This document shows positions 51,445 to 63,797 of a stretch of DNA of 64,000 bases, piece after piece. The stretch lies in contig OX243815.1 in NCBI GenBank assembly GCA_945859605.1, positions 24,768,613-24,832,612 on the forward strand, in the 5' to 3' direction. Made by a program: the position numbers and the translations under genes. The notes under the pieces were generated by a model that worked only from the letters and a program-made list of their open reading frames with translations, searched no databases and was not told the origin of the DNA. Position 1 is the first letter of the stretch. Each line of letters starts with the position of its first letter. The stretch is from Lumbricus rubellus (lineage: Eukaryota > Annelida > Clitellata > Crassiclitellata > Lumbricidae).

Positions 51445-51466
51445 CGTCACAGTTTGTTATGTTGTG
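51307..51466 (-). other. First coding exon of the hillarin/KY-like gene with start codon
   Basis: The acceptor CTGTAG ends at 51467, followed by 22 bases of 5' UTR and ATG at 51444-51442. The exon ends at 51307 with donor GTGAGA. A second ATG two codons downstream is also possible. Confidence 0.6.
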
Positions 51467-51604
51467 CTACAGTCCGAGAATTCTTCTGAAATTCATCAAA
51501 ACACAGCAGGAATTTATTTCAAGCGTCTTATTGTTTCAATGAATCAATAAACAAGGTGACAGTTTGATCACACAACAATCATCAAATTTCACTGACAATT
51601 AAAT

Positions 51605-51680
51605 GGAAGTATCCATCTATCTATTCATCTATGTATCCATCCATCTATCTATCTATCTATCTATCCATCCATCCATCGAT
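51605..51680. repeat. (ATCT/ATCC)n microsatellite
   Basis: An interrupted tetranucleotide run. Confidence 0.85.
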
Positions 51681-53890
51681 TACATCAGATGCGCAGCCAA
51701 TTTTTCAAAACAAGTCAATGTACCTGTGAAATTTTTCAAGTGCATGATGGTACAAACAGCAAACAGCTACTGCTTAGAGATTTGATTAAGTCCACTGTTC
51801 ATTTTCATAGACACACAGATAGCGCGATCTGTTGATAGTGGTCACCAGCACATCATAGATCATACAGTTCTTGGACTTTGCCATGTTCAGATAAGCCTGA
51901 GTTTATTCAATCACGCTATGCAACAGCTACACAACTTCACATAACTTGGCAGGAAGCATAGAATCATGAATGCTCTGCACATGGGAAAGAATATGAAACA
52001 CGTTCAGTCCTATACTACACAGTACACAATACTACACATGCATGGCTTCAGTGGTTAGCATAAAACAGCAGTTAGCAGGGAAATCCCTCAGGTCATCGTT
52101 GACCGGGTCAACCGTACCAGACACCAATTAATCAAAGCTTCCCTGAAACTGATGGGGTCCAGTTACTCTCAACTGCATCTTATGGAAATTTAATCCACAG
52201 TGAGAAACAGCATAGGGTCAAGGAAGGTAACTAGACAATTTAAAGTTAGAACATGAAAGGTTTCGAGCAAAGACCGAGTACAAACAAATGGCGGCAATTC
52301 AATCAATGTAAGTTCATCAGCAAGTAAAATTGTCTGCAAACCAAATGGCCAAATCTCAATTTACAACATAAATTTTAGATGCATTCAGATTTTAACACTG
52401 GAACCAGAAGCAGGTTGTTGTTGTTGTTAATACTAGAAAACTAGAGAGTTGAGCAATGACGTCATGTTGCTTATCTATTCTAATCTGACCTGACTTCTAA
52501 AATGTCATTATCAAAACCCGCAAGGTTGGAGTCAATGGCCACTTTAAGGATGAAAGCATATTAGAAGTGACTGGAGACCAATGCAGTTCATCGCCAAGTG
52601 TGTGAATCAGTCAAGAATCATAGCCTGCACGGGGGGGGGGGGCGCCTAGTCTGGTCTTCCTGACCTAAATTCAACATGTCAGCGAGACCAGAAATCATTC
52701 TGCAGTTGCTGTCAGATATAAAAATTCCATTTAATAAATTGATCAAAACAGAAGGTCCTTTTGGAATCGTAGGAATGAACTCTCATTGCTCTAAGCTCGG
52801 GGGGGGGGTGAAATTCTGGTATCAGTCACCATATATACATCAGACACAAAAATAAATTGAATCAATCATCACTGTGTTTATTATCAGCATCCCACATTTT
52901 GTACATTGATCAGTGATCACTCAAGAAGTGCACAGCAATCTGGATCTTACAGTAACCTACTTAAAAGTCATTATATTTGTTATCATCTTCTTCGTCATCA
53001 CTAATACTTCGTTGACACATTGATATTAATGGCATAATAATTAATATTGTTATTTGTGACCATGCAAAAAAAATCAAGTCAGTAAAACTCAATTTGCAAA
53101 AGAAACATGCTCAGAAGGTATATAATGGGACTAAATGAGTTCTTTGTATATTTATATTCCCCCATTAACTACTTAAATCTTTTATGGTTTCTGCAACAAA
53201 AACTTTATTTTCAGACATGCCATAATTTGAAATTGCCCTAATTCGAAGTGTTGTGCATCAATCGCTATGCATTCACCAAGAACTTTATTTTTTAAATGTA
53301 TTATTCATTCTTAACTAGATTTCAACAGAATTTCATCAACAAGACTAGTGGCAATCTCAATTGTTTAACATTGGGGTTGAGTAAAGAGCACTTCTGAATA
53401 CTTTTGATACTCTTGATTAGGCCCAAAAATAATGTTGTGTTTCCGGTAACAGAGCTACAAAAATTGGGTAATGAGGTCGAAAAATATTTTTATTTTGGTA
53501 AAATATTTTTATACAGTGACTATCTGAAAAAGTATAACCCACTAGTCTTTTTTGTACAAAGGTACAAGATCCAACAAAGTACGTGTTCTAAGCAAGTATA
53601 AACTGCCTATTTCCCGACTGTCTGCACCTAAAACTGCTCTAGAAAATGATCCTATTAATTTCATTTTGTTTACGTCTTTTCTGTTATGTCAATAAAAAGT
53701 TTTAAAAAATTTTAAAAAATAATTACAAATTTTAATGGTCTCGAAGGGGTGCTATATAAATTCTTTGAAAATGAATGAATGCATGTTGTTTTGACTAAGC
53801 TCAACAGAAATGCCTTTAGAAGAAGCAACTCTAAGCATCAACTTGTTTGAAAACCCTGTGACTTAAAGCTAAATAAAAGCAATGCTCTGC

Positions 53891-54100
53891 CATTCATTCA
53901 TTCATTCATTCATTCATTCATTCATTCATTCATTCATTCATTCATTCATTCATTCATTCATTCATTCATTCATTCATTCAGAGCATTTATATAGCACCCC
54001 CTCAAGAAACTACTCAGAGGCACCCTCAGCCCGACTATGACCAAAGAAAAAAGACTTGAGAGACTTCTAGAACCCCAGCCGGATGGACCACAAGTAGAGA
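53891..54100. mobile_element. Family B SINE with a greatly expanded (ATTC)n tail
   Basis: About 22 perfect ATTC units (53891-53979) run straight into agagcatttatatagcaccc and the actactcagaggcacc block. The microsatellite lies exactly where other copies carry a short ATTC or TCAA run, so it grew from the SINE tail. Confidence 0.65.
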
Positions 54101-56715
54101 GCAAAGCATAACTGGGAGGTCATTAGATGGGTACAACATGGGTAGCCTACAACTCTTCTACTGATAGTTATTCGTGTATTGATTCCATAACTAACATTCA
54201 TGTCTTAATTCCATAATTGACACCACTTTGCTACCTTACAAGGCTGCTTAGACTTAAAAGCTCAGAGGGCCTGTCGTCATGCTAAAATGTACCGGTACTT
54301 TGCCACTGCATTCTGTCACTCCCGCTCTGTAAAAACTGTTTTCCAGTGCTTTAAGACACCGGGGTCTTTAGGTCCTGAAAAATATTAATCAACAAGGGAC
54401 AATAACAACATATAACAAATAGTAACATATAACAATTTTAAATTAACATTCTACACATCGAGTAACTGAGTAACATAATACACATCGAGTAACTGAGTAC
54501 TGTCCTACACATGGGATCTATTACTCAACAGGCTCTTTAGTTTAGGCTATCTGAAAGTATGCTGCCTACGCACATGCAAAGAGACGACGCCAAGACACCA
54601 GAGTTCAATAGTAATCACACTTCAACACCAACCTGCACAGCACAGAAAAGTCATTATACAATTTCAAGTAGGTTTGAATTTTTAAAGTAAAATAGGCCCA
54701 AAGCTACTCACACTCTTGGAAGCCCCGAGATTGTGAAGCATGGCTGGGTCTATACCACTTACCAACAACTATACTTGTACCAGCCATGCAGGTGTGCTGA
54801 CCCAAGTGGTCTAAGGGTCGCCGTCAGAGTATGGCTAGCTTGTGGCTTGTGTACCTTATCAGATAGAAAGAGGTCTGAAGGAGTTGTTGCTTCTTAAAGC
54901 CACACCAAACACTAAATTGTTTAGATTTGGCTTGCTTGACTGATCATAAAACAACGTCCACTGTACATATTGATTATTGAGTTATATAGGGTTTCTTCAT
55001 CATAGCTCAAAGACGGTTATAACGGATCAAATTTCAGGTTCCTTAGTATATTAAAGAAAATCTTTGAATTTGTGCTAGTAATAAATCATATGCAGGTTTG
55101 AAAATCATTGTAAGACCTAAAGGCTTTTTCTGACAAATTTACCTACTATCTACTCAGTTTCTGTACATAATGGCTTCCTGATTGCCCATGCTACACATGA
55201 GTGAGTAATGAGTATGCTATAAGAAGACAAACTATTCACAATAATTCTTAACATCCTTCAGATTTTAATTCTGCCGACGGCTCAGATATTAAATCTGTAT
55301 TTACATGTACAATAGTCTTAGAAGATGAGATTGGCATCTTTATGAACCCGCAGGCACACTCTGAATCCACGAATCCACGGATTTCTGTCCTCATTGCACT
55401 CGGGTCACTTGAATAATAATTATTCCAGATGCAGTGAACTCTGCCTAAGTGACTTTCAGTCTGCCCTCATTCACACCACTTCAGTGTTATCAATTTCCTC
55501 CGGTAGATGTCGGTCTGACAAGGGTTGCACCAGCAGCTGCTGTACTTTTATTGGCAGGTGGGACCCTTGCTGGACTTTGACCCAGTCTAAAGACTTCAAT
55601 CTACCCCATTTCAAGCTACCCCACCACTGGGTAATCAGTAATCGATTTCAAAATCAGGTTAGAGGTTGTTTGTTACTGTTTAAGGACACTGCACTATCAA
55701 AGATGATTAGTGTCCCCTTCCTCCTTTATCCAGGCTTGGGACTGGCACTGGCAGAGTGCAACCAGTAGTGGAGTTTAGGCTAGAGGTAGCCTCAGCCTGA
55801 TTTTATATATTATTACCTCTGTCCTGCCACATTAACCTTCTGTGACACTAGTACAGGCGAAGTCATTTAGCCAAAATGATAATTTCTTTTGTTTACAACT
55901 AACTATATGTTTACTGCATAAAACACCTGAAACACACAAGACTTAAAGCTCGTATCAATATCTGAAAATATAAATAAAATGGCACAGATATGTTAATTGT
56001 ATTACACCACCCATACTTAGTTCAAAGTTCGTGATATTCTTACCCTAAGCCTATCCCTATACCCTAATCCTAATAGTTTCTAAAAATAAATAAATATTTT
56101 GAGTAGGCAATCTGAAATCTTATAGGGTAGATTGAAATCCTTAAAACTACTTCAAATTTAACTAGAAATCAATTTCAGCCTAACCCAGATGATCTGAACA
56201 TTATCTTAAGTTATGGTAAGGTGAATGAGGGGGTAATCTTAAATTGCTACACTGTCACTTGTTGTATTACACCTGTTACATCTAACACAACAACTGTGGG
56301 CCTCATACCTACACAAGCAAGTCCCATAATTATGGCCAACATCAAAGTAATGTCCATAAAACTTCACCCTGGATTGAAACCACAAGTATTTTACAACCAT
56401 ACTATTTGGCTTTAGCTTCAAGTGAATCAAAGTTCACAGATGACTTTATTTTATTACAAAGTACAAACAATCCATTAGTTGCAGAATAACTGAACTTCCC
56501 TTCCCTCGAATTACCTCTGCCCTCCTTCGTTTCATTCTGGCTACCACCGATAAAACTCCACAGAAACCACCCTCTGTTCAATATCATATAATTATCAGCT
56601 CCATGGACCAAATGACTCATCTCGTTCTACCACTGGTTACTTTTGATACTCTTGATTATGATAGAGTCCTTTACTCCCTCAAACGCAGGTTTGGAATTTC
56701 TGGTCTGGCTCAGGG

Positions 56716-57170
56716 GGATGTAGGACATTTCCCCCCTGGATATATTCCCCCCCGGACATATTCCCCCCCCGGACATTTACCCCCCGGACGTTTCCCCCCC
56801 GACCTAGGACATTTCCCCCCCCCATATGGGTCCCTATGTTGATGAATGACTGCACTAACCCTATCACTAACCCTAATTAACCGACCCTCACGATGCCTAA
56901 CCTGACCCTAACCGACCCTCACGATGCCTAACCTGACTCTAACCGACCCTCACGATGCCTAACCTGACCCTAATTAACCGACCCTCACGATGCCTAACCT
57001 GACCCTAACCGACCCTCACGATGCCTAACCTATATGTACAGAGTGGGGGGGGAATTGTCCGGGGGGTAAATGTCCTAGTCAAAATCGGGGGGGGAAACGT
57101 CCGGGGGGGTAAATGTCCGGGGGGAATATGTCCGGGGGAATATGTCCGGGGGGGTAAATGTCCGGCTCCC
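56716..57170. mobile_element. Long-TIR element built of (GGGGGGAAATGTCC)-like arms
   Basis: The left arm (about 56720-56825) is made of gacatttcccccc/gacatattcccccc units; the right arm (about 57040-57170) is the inverted complement. Between them are about four copies of a 31-bp unit with cctcacgatgcctaacctga. A 9-bp direct repeat GGCTCAGGG flanks it (56707-56715, 57171-57179). A 9-bp duplication with long arms would fit a MULE-type non-autonomous element; the class is inferred. Confidence 0.6.
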
Positions 57171-57902
57171 GGCTCAGGGATCGGATCCCTTCACTCTTAC
57201 TTAGGCCTACACCCCCATGCAATCAATTTGTATATATTATTTGACTTCTGCATTCGCCATCTTAAATTCCTATGCCCCTTAACTGTAACATATAAAACTT
57301 GTTTCTATGCTTGGCCATATATTGAAATTATGCATAGGGACTCCTACACTGATAAACGCTAGCAAACAACATATTAAACTGGTCAAACATCAAGTAGAAC
57401 TTACAGAAAATCCCAAACTTGGAAACATTCATGAAGTTTTCATGGTGTTTTAACAAGCATTAAAAAATTGCAAAAATTCCAATTTATAATCACAATTCCA
57501 ATTTAGGAAAACTTAACTGCATTTCTATATCCTATTATAAAAGATCAAAACGTTACAATTATTTTTTTTTTTCAAATTCAATGCCTCAACATCTTCTGTT
57601 ATTAATAAGATGACTAAAACTTGCAATAATGCATTCGCTTTTATTAGTATTTACAGTCAATACCAACCTCTCAAAAGTTCTTTACTTGCCTCAGGCCATT
57701 TATCTATCCAGCTACTGTTTAGACCCTCCCCTTCAATCTTTTCAGATGTGTCTGCCTATGCTACAAGTTAGGGCTGTCTTAAGTAACACATAATCCATTC
57801 TAAAGACTCTTTGACTAATGGCTGTTTGGTCCTACTAGACAATAGCAATAAACAATGGTGCTAATTAATAAGTCCTCAGTAGGCTTATATATCATCTGTG
57901 GA

Positions 57903-58067
57903 CATGGGCGGAGTTTATCAGGGGCTAGGGGGAGCTAAGCCCCCCAAGAAGGCCCAGATTCAACTTTTTTACCATGAAAATCGTATCCTTTTTCGGGGTT
58001 AGCCCCCCTAAGAAGGCCCAGACTCGGGGTTAGCCCTCCCAAGAACGGAAACCAAACTCCGCCCATG
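57903..58067. mobile_element. 165-bp MITE with 8-bp target duplication
   Basis: Terminal inverted repeats CATGGGCGGAG and CTCCGCCCATG flanked by TCTGTGGA on both sides (57895-57902, 58068-58075). The interior has ggggttagccc-type repeats that resemble the gctaagcccccc stretches in the 36211 element. hAT-like by duplication length. Confidence 0.8.
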
Positions 58068-58379
58068 TCTGTGGAGGAAATTCTAAATTATTCCTTCCTT
58101 CTTCATGTGCCCTAATGGCAACACATAAAGATTCAAACTTAAAGTTTAAATAACATATTCAGTAAGTAAGTAATTAGGTAGGTAGGTAGGTAGGTGAGTG
58201 AGTGAGTAAGTAAGCATAGCCTTTATCACTCCATTTGCAAACACACAATGGGACATCGCCATCGGGGGTAGATCATGGAGGACATACCCAGGGTTAGTCA
58301 AAACAGTGGGAAATAAGTCTACATTAAAACACATTGTGAAAGGGGTGCTGAAAATATGAACGCCCATACAGAGCAAATT

Positions 58380-58394
58380 AGCAAGCAAGCAAGC

Positions 58395-58439
<45 letters not shown>

Positions 58440-58440
58440 T
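58380..58440. repeat. (AAGT/AAGC)n microsatellite
   Basis: A tetranucleotide run of about 14 units. A similar shorter run with the same downstream phrase tatagcctttattactccat lies near 58160-58240, so the two are a local duplication. Confidence 0.85.
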
Positions 58441-59439
58441 AGCCTTTATTACTCCATTTGAAAACATACAATGGCACTAGTACATAATTGCTAAAACGAT
58501 CAAACAATATATTCCATTAAGAACACCTCATTTACAAGCAGATTTTCGTGACAGTTTGTCTCTCAATATGTGTGTATTACCGGACTATAACTGTATAACC
58601 ATGGCAGTTGCTTTTAAGATGCATACACAACATGGTACTTAACTGTTTGGTTGAATTATCTTTCAATTAACAACTTAGACATTATCATATATACAATATA
58701 CATATACAAATTATACATATACATATTCATTACATACATGTAGAATACTATATATAACACAAGTATTTGTATAAAATTTATTACGTAATAAATCCTTTAC
58801 TCAGTTACACCTACAAGCACACACTCATGTGTGTATGCACATTCATAATCTAGACAAATATGGACATACAGTTGGTGTGGGTTGACCAACGTGCACCAAT
58901 CAGATACGTAGGTATATCTCTATGATACCCAACTAATGGCACTTAATACTTACTGAGAAAGAGACACAGGAATTCAGACATTACATATTTTGTCCTTCTC
59001 ACTCAATCACGAGAAGACTTCACTCCTCCACTCTTAATATTTACATAGGTGCCTGGCCCTCTTGTTTCATCCTACAGCCTGTGTGCGCGTGTGTGTGTGA
59101 GTGATATATATAACCTGTGGACTTTGCTACTAGAGATCTCTCAGCAGGTATAACAGGTAACACTGTTGAGAATTGAATGACTACAGGGACACTTCTAAGC
59201 AATCATGTCACAACAGGTAATCTGTAAAAAGCTAGCATGTGAATATGTGCCATCAATGCAAAATATTTCAGATTTAATTTCTCAAATATTCAAATCTATA
59301 TCCCAATAATCCTAAATCCTGTGAGTGCATTTAATCCTCAGAATCAATGGCTAAAATTAGAGAAGTTCAACAACATGATCTGTTGGGTGAAATTTAGTAA
59401 AGGTCAACTACAGAACGAAAAATAAATTAAGGCACTATT

Positions 59440-59570
59440 GTTATTATTATTGTTGTTGTTATTATTATTATTATTATTTTTAAATTTAATTTTATTTTTT
59501 TAAATTTTTTTTTATATTATTATTATTATTATTATTTATTATTATTATTATTATTACTATTATTAGTTCT
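59440..59570. repeat. ATT-rich trinucleotide tract
   Basis: TTA/ATT repeats around a T-rich centre. Low complexity; no other structure. Confidence 0.8.
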
Positions 59571-60926
59571 TGTCGCAGGCACAAAGTTGTAACCAATGTT
59601 ACCACCACAACCATCATGATAAAAAGAATGTTGCGTAGTTCAAGTTCAGAGCACCAGATAATCAACCTCTTGGTCTGCACTATTTTATTTTTAATAACAA
59701 TAATAATTAATATTAGTTTAGTTTACATGTACACTGTGTCCCAATAAATCGGGCACCATTTTTATAATGTGAATAAAACAGGCAAATCTTAATCGATTTT
59801 CAAAATTTCAAAACTGTTTTTATCCTGAGATAATTATCTTACACTGATTCAAATATGAAGTTTTTGTCATGAAAATTGACGTCACAATTACGTCATTTGC
59901 ATAAGAGAATTCATATGTTAAGTATACCGAATAAGCTGTGTTCGGTACTTAACATAGGCCTAAAATGAATGCTTAATACATTTGTTCAATATTGGCCTAA
60001 CACAACCTGGTCCATTTCTCTCAACTCTTTTAAGTTTCTGACTAACCAAAACTATGTCAAACGACACTGAATAACTATGTTCCCACAAACAACAGACACC
60101 GGAAGTCCATTCCAAGCGACCCTAGGACAAAAAGCTGTACTGAGATAAGGAAATACTAGCGCAATTTCCTGAGGAACAACAGGCAAATGTTCTTTCTGCA
60201 TCTCCAAACCCGTCACAGTCAGCAACCAAACATTTTCCGAATCATCACCCAGTAATCTACACAATATAATCCTACACTTCCATTTAAGCAAGGAAATTTC
60301 TGAAAAGAATACAATAAAGAACAGCCCACAGAATGCAACTTAGCTGAGTTGTTCAATCTTGAAAGCATCCAATTGACAGTTTTATCCCATTTCAGAGTTT
60401 AACCCTTTAAGTTGAAAAGCAGCAGAAGAGAAATGCCAAAAGGTTACCAGAGAGCCAAAGGTTAACAGACAGCCTCAGAAATAGCAGGCAACACTTGATA
60501 AGAACAGAAGGAATGCCAATAAAACAATCTCTTAATTACAAAGAACCTTGTCTCTCTCTCTCTCTCTATATGGCTATATATAACACAATGACAGACCAGC
60601 ATTGAACCCTGGCAGTTATTCCTCCGTGGAACTCCCTGTCATCCAAATATTTAGCAATAGCCAGTATGTAAACAGGTTGATAATACTAAACCTAAACATG
60701 ATTCGAGATTCTTATCAAATATCATCTTCAAGATTCTAATTAAATAGATATAATAAATCCAGAATTCCAGATGTGGCTTGTCAATTAGTGGTATCTCCAG
60801 AGGGGAAAGCCCTCAGAAATTTCGCTACCCAGAAAACTTTCACCGCTGCTGTTTACATGTATATTTCATTAGACGAATAAACCGTGATATTATTTATTGC
60901 TATGATAAAAGTGTTATCCACTAGTA

Positions 60927-61766
60927 CAGAGGTTCTCAACCGGTGTGTCGCGACACACTAGTGTGTCGTGAAGCGACCGGAGGTGTGTCGCGTAAAAGTG
61001 GTGTGTCGCTGGTGTGTCGCGAAGAATTGGTGTGTCGCGAATTCTCACAGCACACAACCGTCGTTCTTGCATTAAATTGACTTGTTCACTTTAACAGTTT
61101 GGCAGGCGTAGGCTTATAGACTGTGAGAATTATAGACTATTCGAAGAACGTCATTTATCTATTGAATCTATCAGAGCTAGTGGTTCGGACTATGGCCAAT
61201 TTATGGGGTTTTTAAATCTAAAACTCATAGGGCCTACTCATATAACTCATATAGCCGGTGGATCCTCATCTTACCTTATCATGAAGAAACAAAAATTTGT
61301 ATGCTGTGAGAATTCGCGACACACCAAAGAAAATCCAGGATCAAAAATATAATTAGGCCTAACTGTTAGAACAGACAATTAATGAAGAGTCATAAAACGA
61401 CTTAGAATCGTAAATTTAGATTAGTAAAATTTTGAAAGTTAGAATATTTTGAAAAAGCATTCAGTGTCAACAATCATTCATTAAAATTTGTAGCAATTTC
61501 AATATTATAATTATTTAAGCTGGCTTAGGCCTAATTTGATTTTTTAACGATATTCACATCAAATCAAATCAAAACTCGTTTATTCAAAGAGATCAATGCA
61601 AAAAACACTCAAATAGATCAGATGAAATAATATAATAAAGCACATAAGAATTGAGTAGCTAAAATGTTAGTCTAAAGTGATATTCACATGACAGTTGCAT
61701 GGTGTGTCGCGAAATTTGGTTGCAAGTTTAGGTGTGTCGCGCGCGAAAAAAGGTTGAGAACCTCTG
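60927..61766. mobile_element. Non-autonomous hAT element with 8-bp target duplication
   Basis: 840 bp, starting CAGAGGTTCTCAACC and ending GGTTGAGAACCTCTG, flanked by CACTAGTA on both sides (60919-60926, 61767-61774). This terminus is close to that of many animal hAT/Charlie elements. Subterminal ggtgtgtcgcg motifs recur at both ends, as expected of transposase binding sites. No coding capacity. Confidence 0.92.
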
Positions 61767-62569
61767 CACTAGTAGAACAAAGAAACAGGCGATACACTAA
61801 AAAAAACATCAGAAAAAAGAAAGAAATATTAGAGAAGAGACATTGCAGCAGGTAGAAATACTATAGACGAAAAAATGCTTGCCGTCCACCGAACGATTAT
61901 CCCTCCCAGAAACCTGGATTCTCCCACCCCGCTTCTTTTTTTAAATCAACGTTAAATCTGATTTTTAAAAATTTCTGCTTCTGTACGGCTACATGACTGT
62001 GTTGTTCTCAAGAGTGCGGTGAATATAGGATAACATTTTAAGGCAACTATCATCAAGCAATCATAGTAGGGGCCTAAACTATGCCTGCCAATAAAACAAA
62101 AGGTAAATCCGAAATTAGTCTAGTCCCACTGATATCTGTTAGGCCTATAATTTATATCTTCTAAAAGACAAGATTTGTAAGTTGTAAAATTTGCAAGATT
62201 TGCAGGCTTACGTGTATTCTGGCAGACCTAGGCCTATAGTCTACCAGCTGAAAAACTAAAAAGAGTCTAAGCTGCGATGCAGAATTTTAAGAGTAGGCCT
62301 GGTGAACTTTTTATAAACTTATACAACGCGTCTCACATGCAATCAGGAAAAGATATACGCCGTTGCTAAGGTGTAGGTCTACTAGGTCTATCCGTTCTCC
62401 AGCACGTATGCCTATAAGCCTATAGGCCCTTATAAGCTGTAAGAACTTTAGGAAGTCGTTACTGCACGTATAATTAATAGGGTCATTATACCTACGACAG
62501 AATCGGAAACAGGTCTACTGTAACGTTATCCACGATGAAGATACACGTTATTAGGCTGCTTCAACTCAC

Positions 62570-62640
62570 CGTGAACTTGCTCCAGAGCAGTCCCGAGCAG
62601 ACCTTAAATCAAGACCAATTGGTGTGAACAGTGAGCAGAG
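62570..62640 (-). other. Candidate 5' UTR exon of the hillarin/KY-like gene
   Basis: The minus strand reads ...agcaagttcacg|GTGAGT, a strong 5' splice site (donor at 62569-62564). It precedes the first coding exon, which begins with an acceptor and untranslated sequence. The upstream limit is not defined. Linkage over 11 kb is inferred. Confidence 0.4.
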
Positions 62641-62689
62641 TTTAAAGTAATTCTAATCCAGCGTTTGCGTACACTACCGACCTCCTTCT

Positions 62690-62800
62690 ATTCCTCCTCT
62701 CTCTCTCTTGTTAACATTAACTTCTCAGCGCAAACACGCACCGACCGCGTCGTCCAACGAGAGCGCATTGATATCGTGACGTCAGCGCAGCACGAAACCC
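62690..62800 (-). promoter_or_regulatory. Candidate promoter with a consensus CRE
   Basis: A local rise in CpG content (about 62725-62800) with a palindromic TGACGTCA at 62777-62784, about 200 bp upstream of the candidate first exon. CREB/ATF-family binding is known for this site; use here is inferred. Confidence 0.35.
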
Positions 62801-63797
62801 TGCCCTGCGTGAATAGGTCGGTAAGTAGGATGCACTTCGACTTCTACGAGAGTCTTAAGAATTCGGCAGGCCTGTGTAGTGAGAGACTGCATAGCAATTT
62901 AGCAAACATTCTAATAGGCTTTTAAGATCTATGGTTAATCATATATCTGTGTAGGCCTGTAGGGCATAGGCTAACTGGAAAAGGTTATTTTGTTTAAAAA
63001 GGACATGCGTTCTGATCATAGCCTATAGGGCATAGGCATAGGCCGACTTCAGGTAACATGTGAGATAGTCTACTCTATGGCTTATACAAATACCTGTAAA
63101 TACTAGTGAGGTTCAAGTAGGCCCATAGCCTATACGCTTTAGGGGAACGAAGGCCTCCGCAAACATCCTAAAAGGCTTTTGAGTCATGACATATGAAATA
63201 TATAATATTAGGCCTAATTTTTAATTAATCGACTTTTAATACATAGTATAATAAATAGGCCTAGGCCTGTAACTTTGTGCACTGATGTTCGCAGAACCTT
63301 ATCAACGACCCTGGTGTCGGTGATGTTGGTGGTGTTGGTGTTGGCGGTGGTGGTGTCGGTGATGTTGGTGGTGTTGGTGTTGGCGGTGGTGGTGTCGGTG
63401 ATGTTGGTGGTGTTGGTGTTGGCGGTGGTGGTGGTGTCGGTGATGTTGGTGGTGTTGGTGGTGGTGTTGGCGGAAACGTTTGCGATTAGGTCTTTTAGTC
63501 GAGATTTGTTTGGAAAAGGGTTTAGGCCTATTGTTTCAGACTATTCCCGTACGTACGTTGCGTCTAGAGGCCTAACAATCAGTCCATCAATAAATCAATC
63601 AGCCGTTTATTGACCCAACAACAGCGGATATCTCAGGTAAGTTCTTATACTTAATTAGAAATGAAATAGACACAGAAAGTTCGAGATTAATTTGCAGAAG
63701 ATGCCGTCAACAGAACATCTCAACAAGATAAGAAAATCCGCTAAAAATAATATGCAGAGCTATCCCGTTTTCATACATTTAGTCACGCACACGGCAC
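62801..63797. other. Upstream intergenic sequence rich in AGGCCTA
   Basis: No gene recognised. Many AGGCCTA/TAGGCCT motifs, one 39-bp minisatellite (listed) and AT-rich unique sequence. Confidence 0.5.
63311..63475. repeat. 39-bp minisatellite
   Basis: Three to four copies of a G/T-rich unit (ggtgtcggtgatgttggtgg and onward). The unit is a multiple of 3, which explains the false VSVMLVVLVLAVV protein repeat on the plus strand. Confidence 0.9.

Larger units (their letters stand above)
51467..62569 (-). other. Presumed long first intron of the hillarin/KY-like gene
   Basis: No coding exon was recognised on either strand. It contains microsatellites, SINE remnants and three terminal-repeat elements listed separately. 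The 124-codon plus-strand frame at 55394-55768 resembles nothing known and lacks splice or context support. Confidence 0.45.

Noticed and set aside
53800..54000. CRISPR-like regular repeats
   Set aside because: A simple ATTC microsatellite in an animal genome; no spacers.
55394..55768. 124-codon plus-strand frame
   Set aside because: No recognisable domain, no splice or promoter support, and it lies in the presumed first intron of the hillarin/KY-like gene.
56840..57030. Telomere-like CCCTAA words
   Set aside because: The unit is a 31-bp satellite (cctcacgatgcctaacctga and so on), not TTAGGG arrays; it is the centre of an inverted-arm element.
63275..63613. VSVMLVVLVLAVV repeat protein
   Set aside because: Translation of the 39-bp minisatellite; no gene context.
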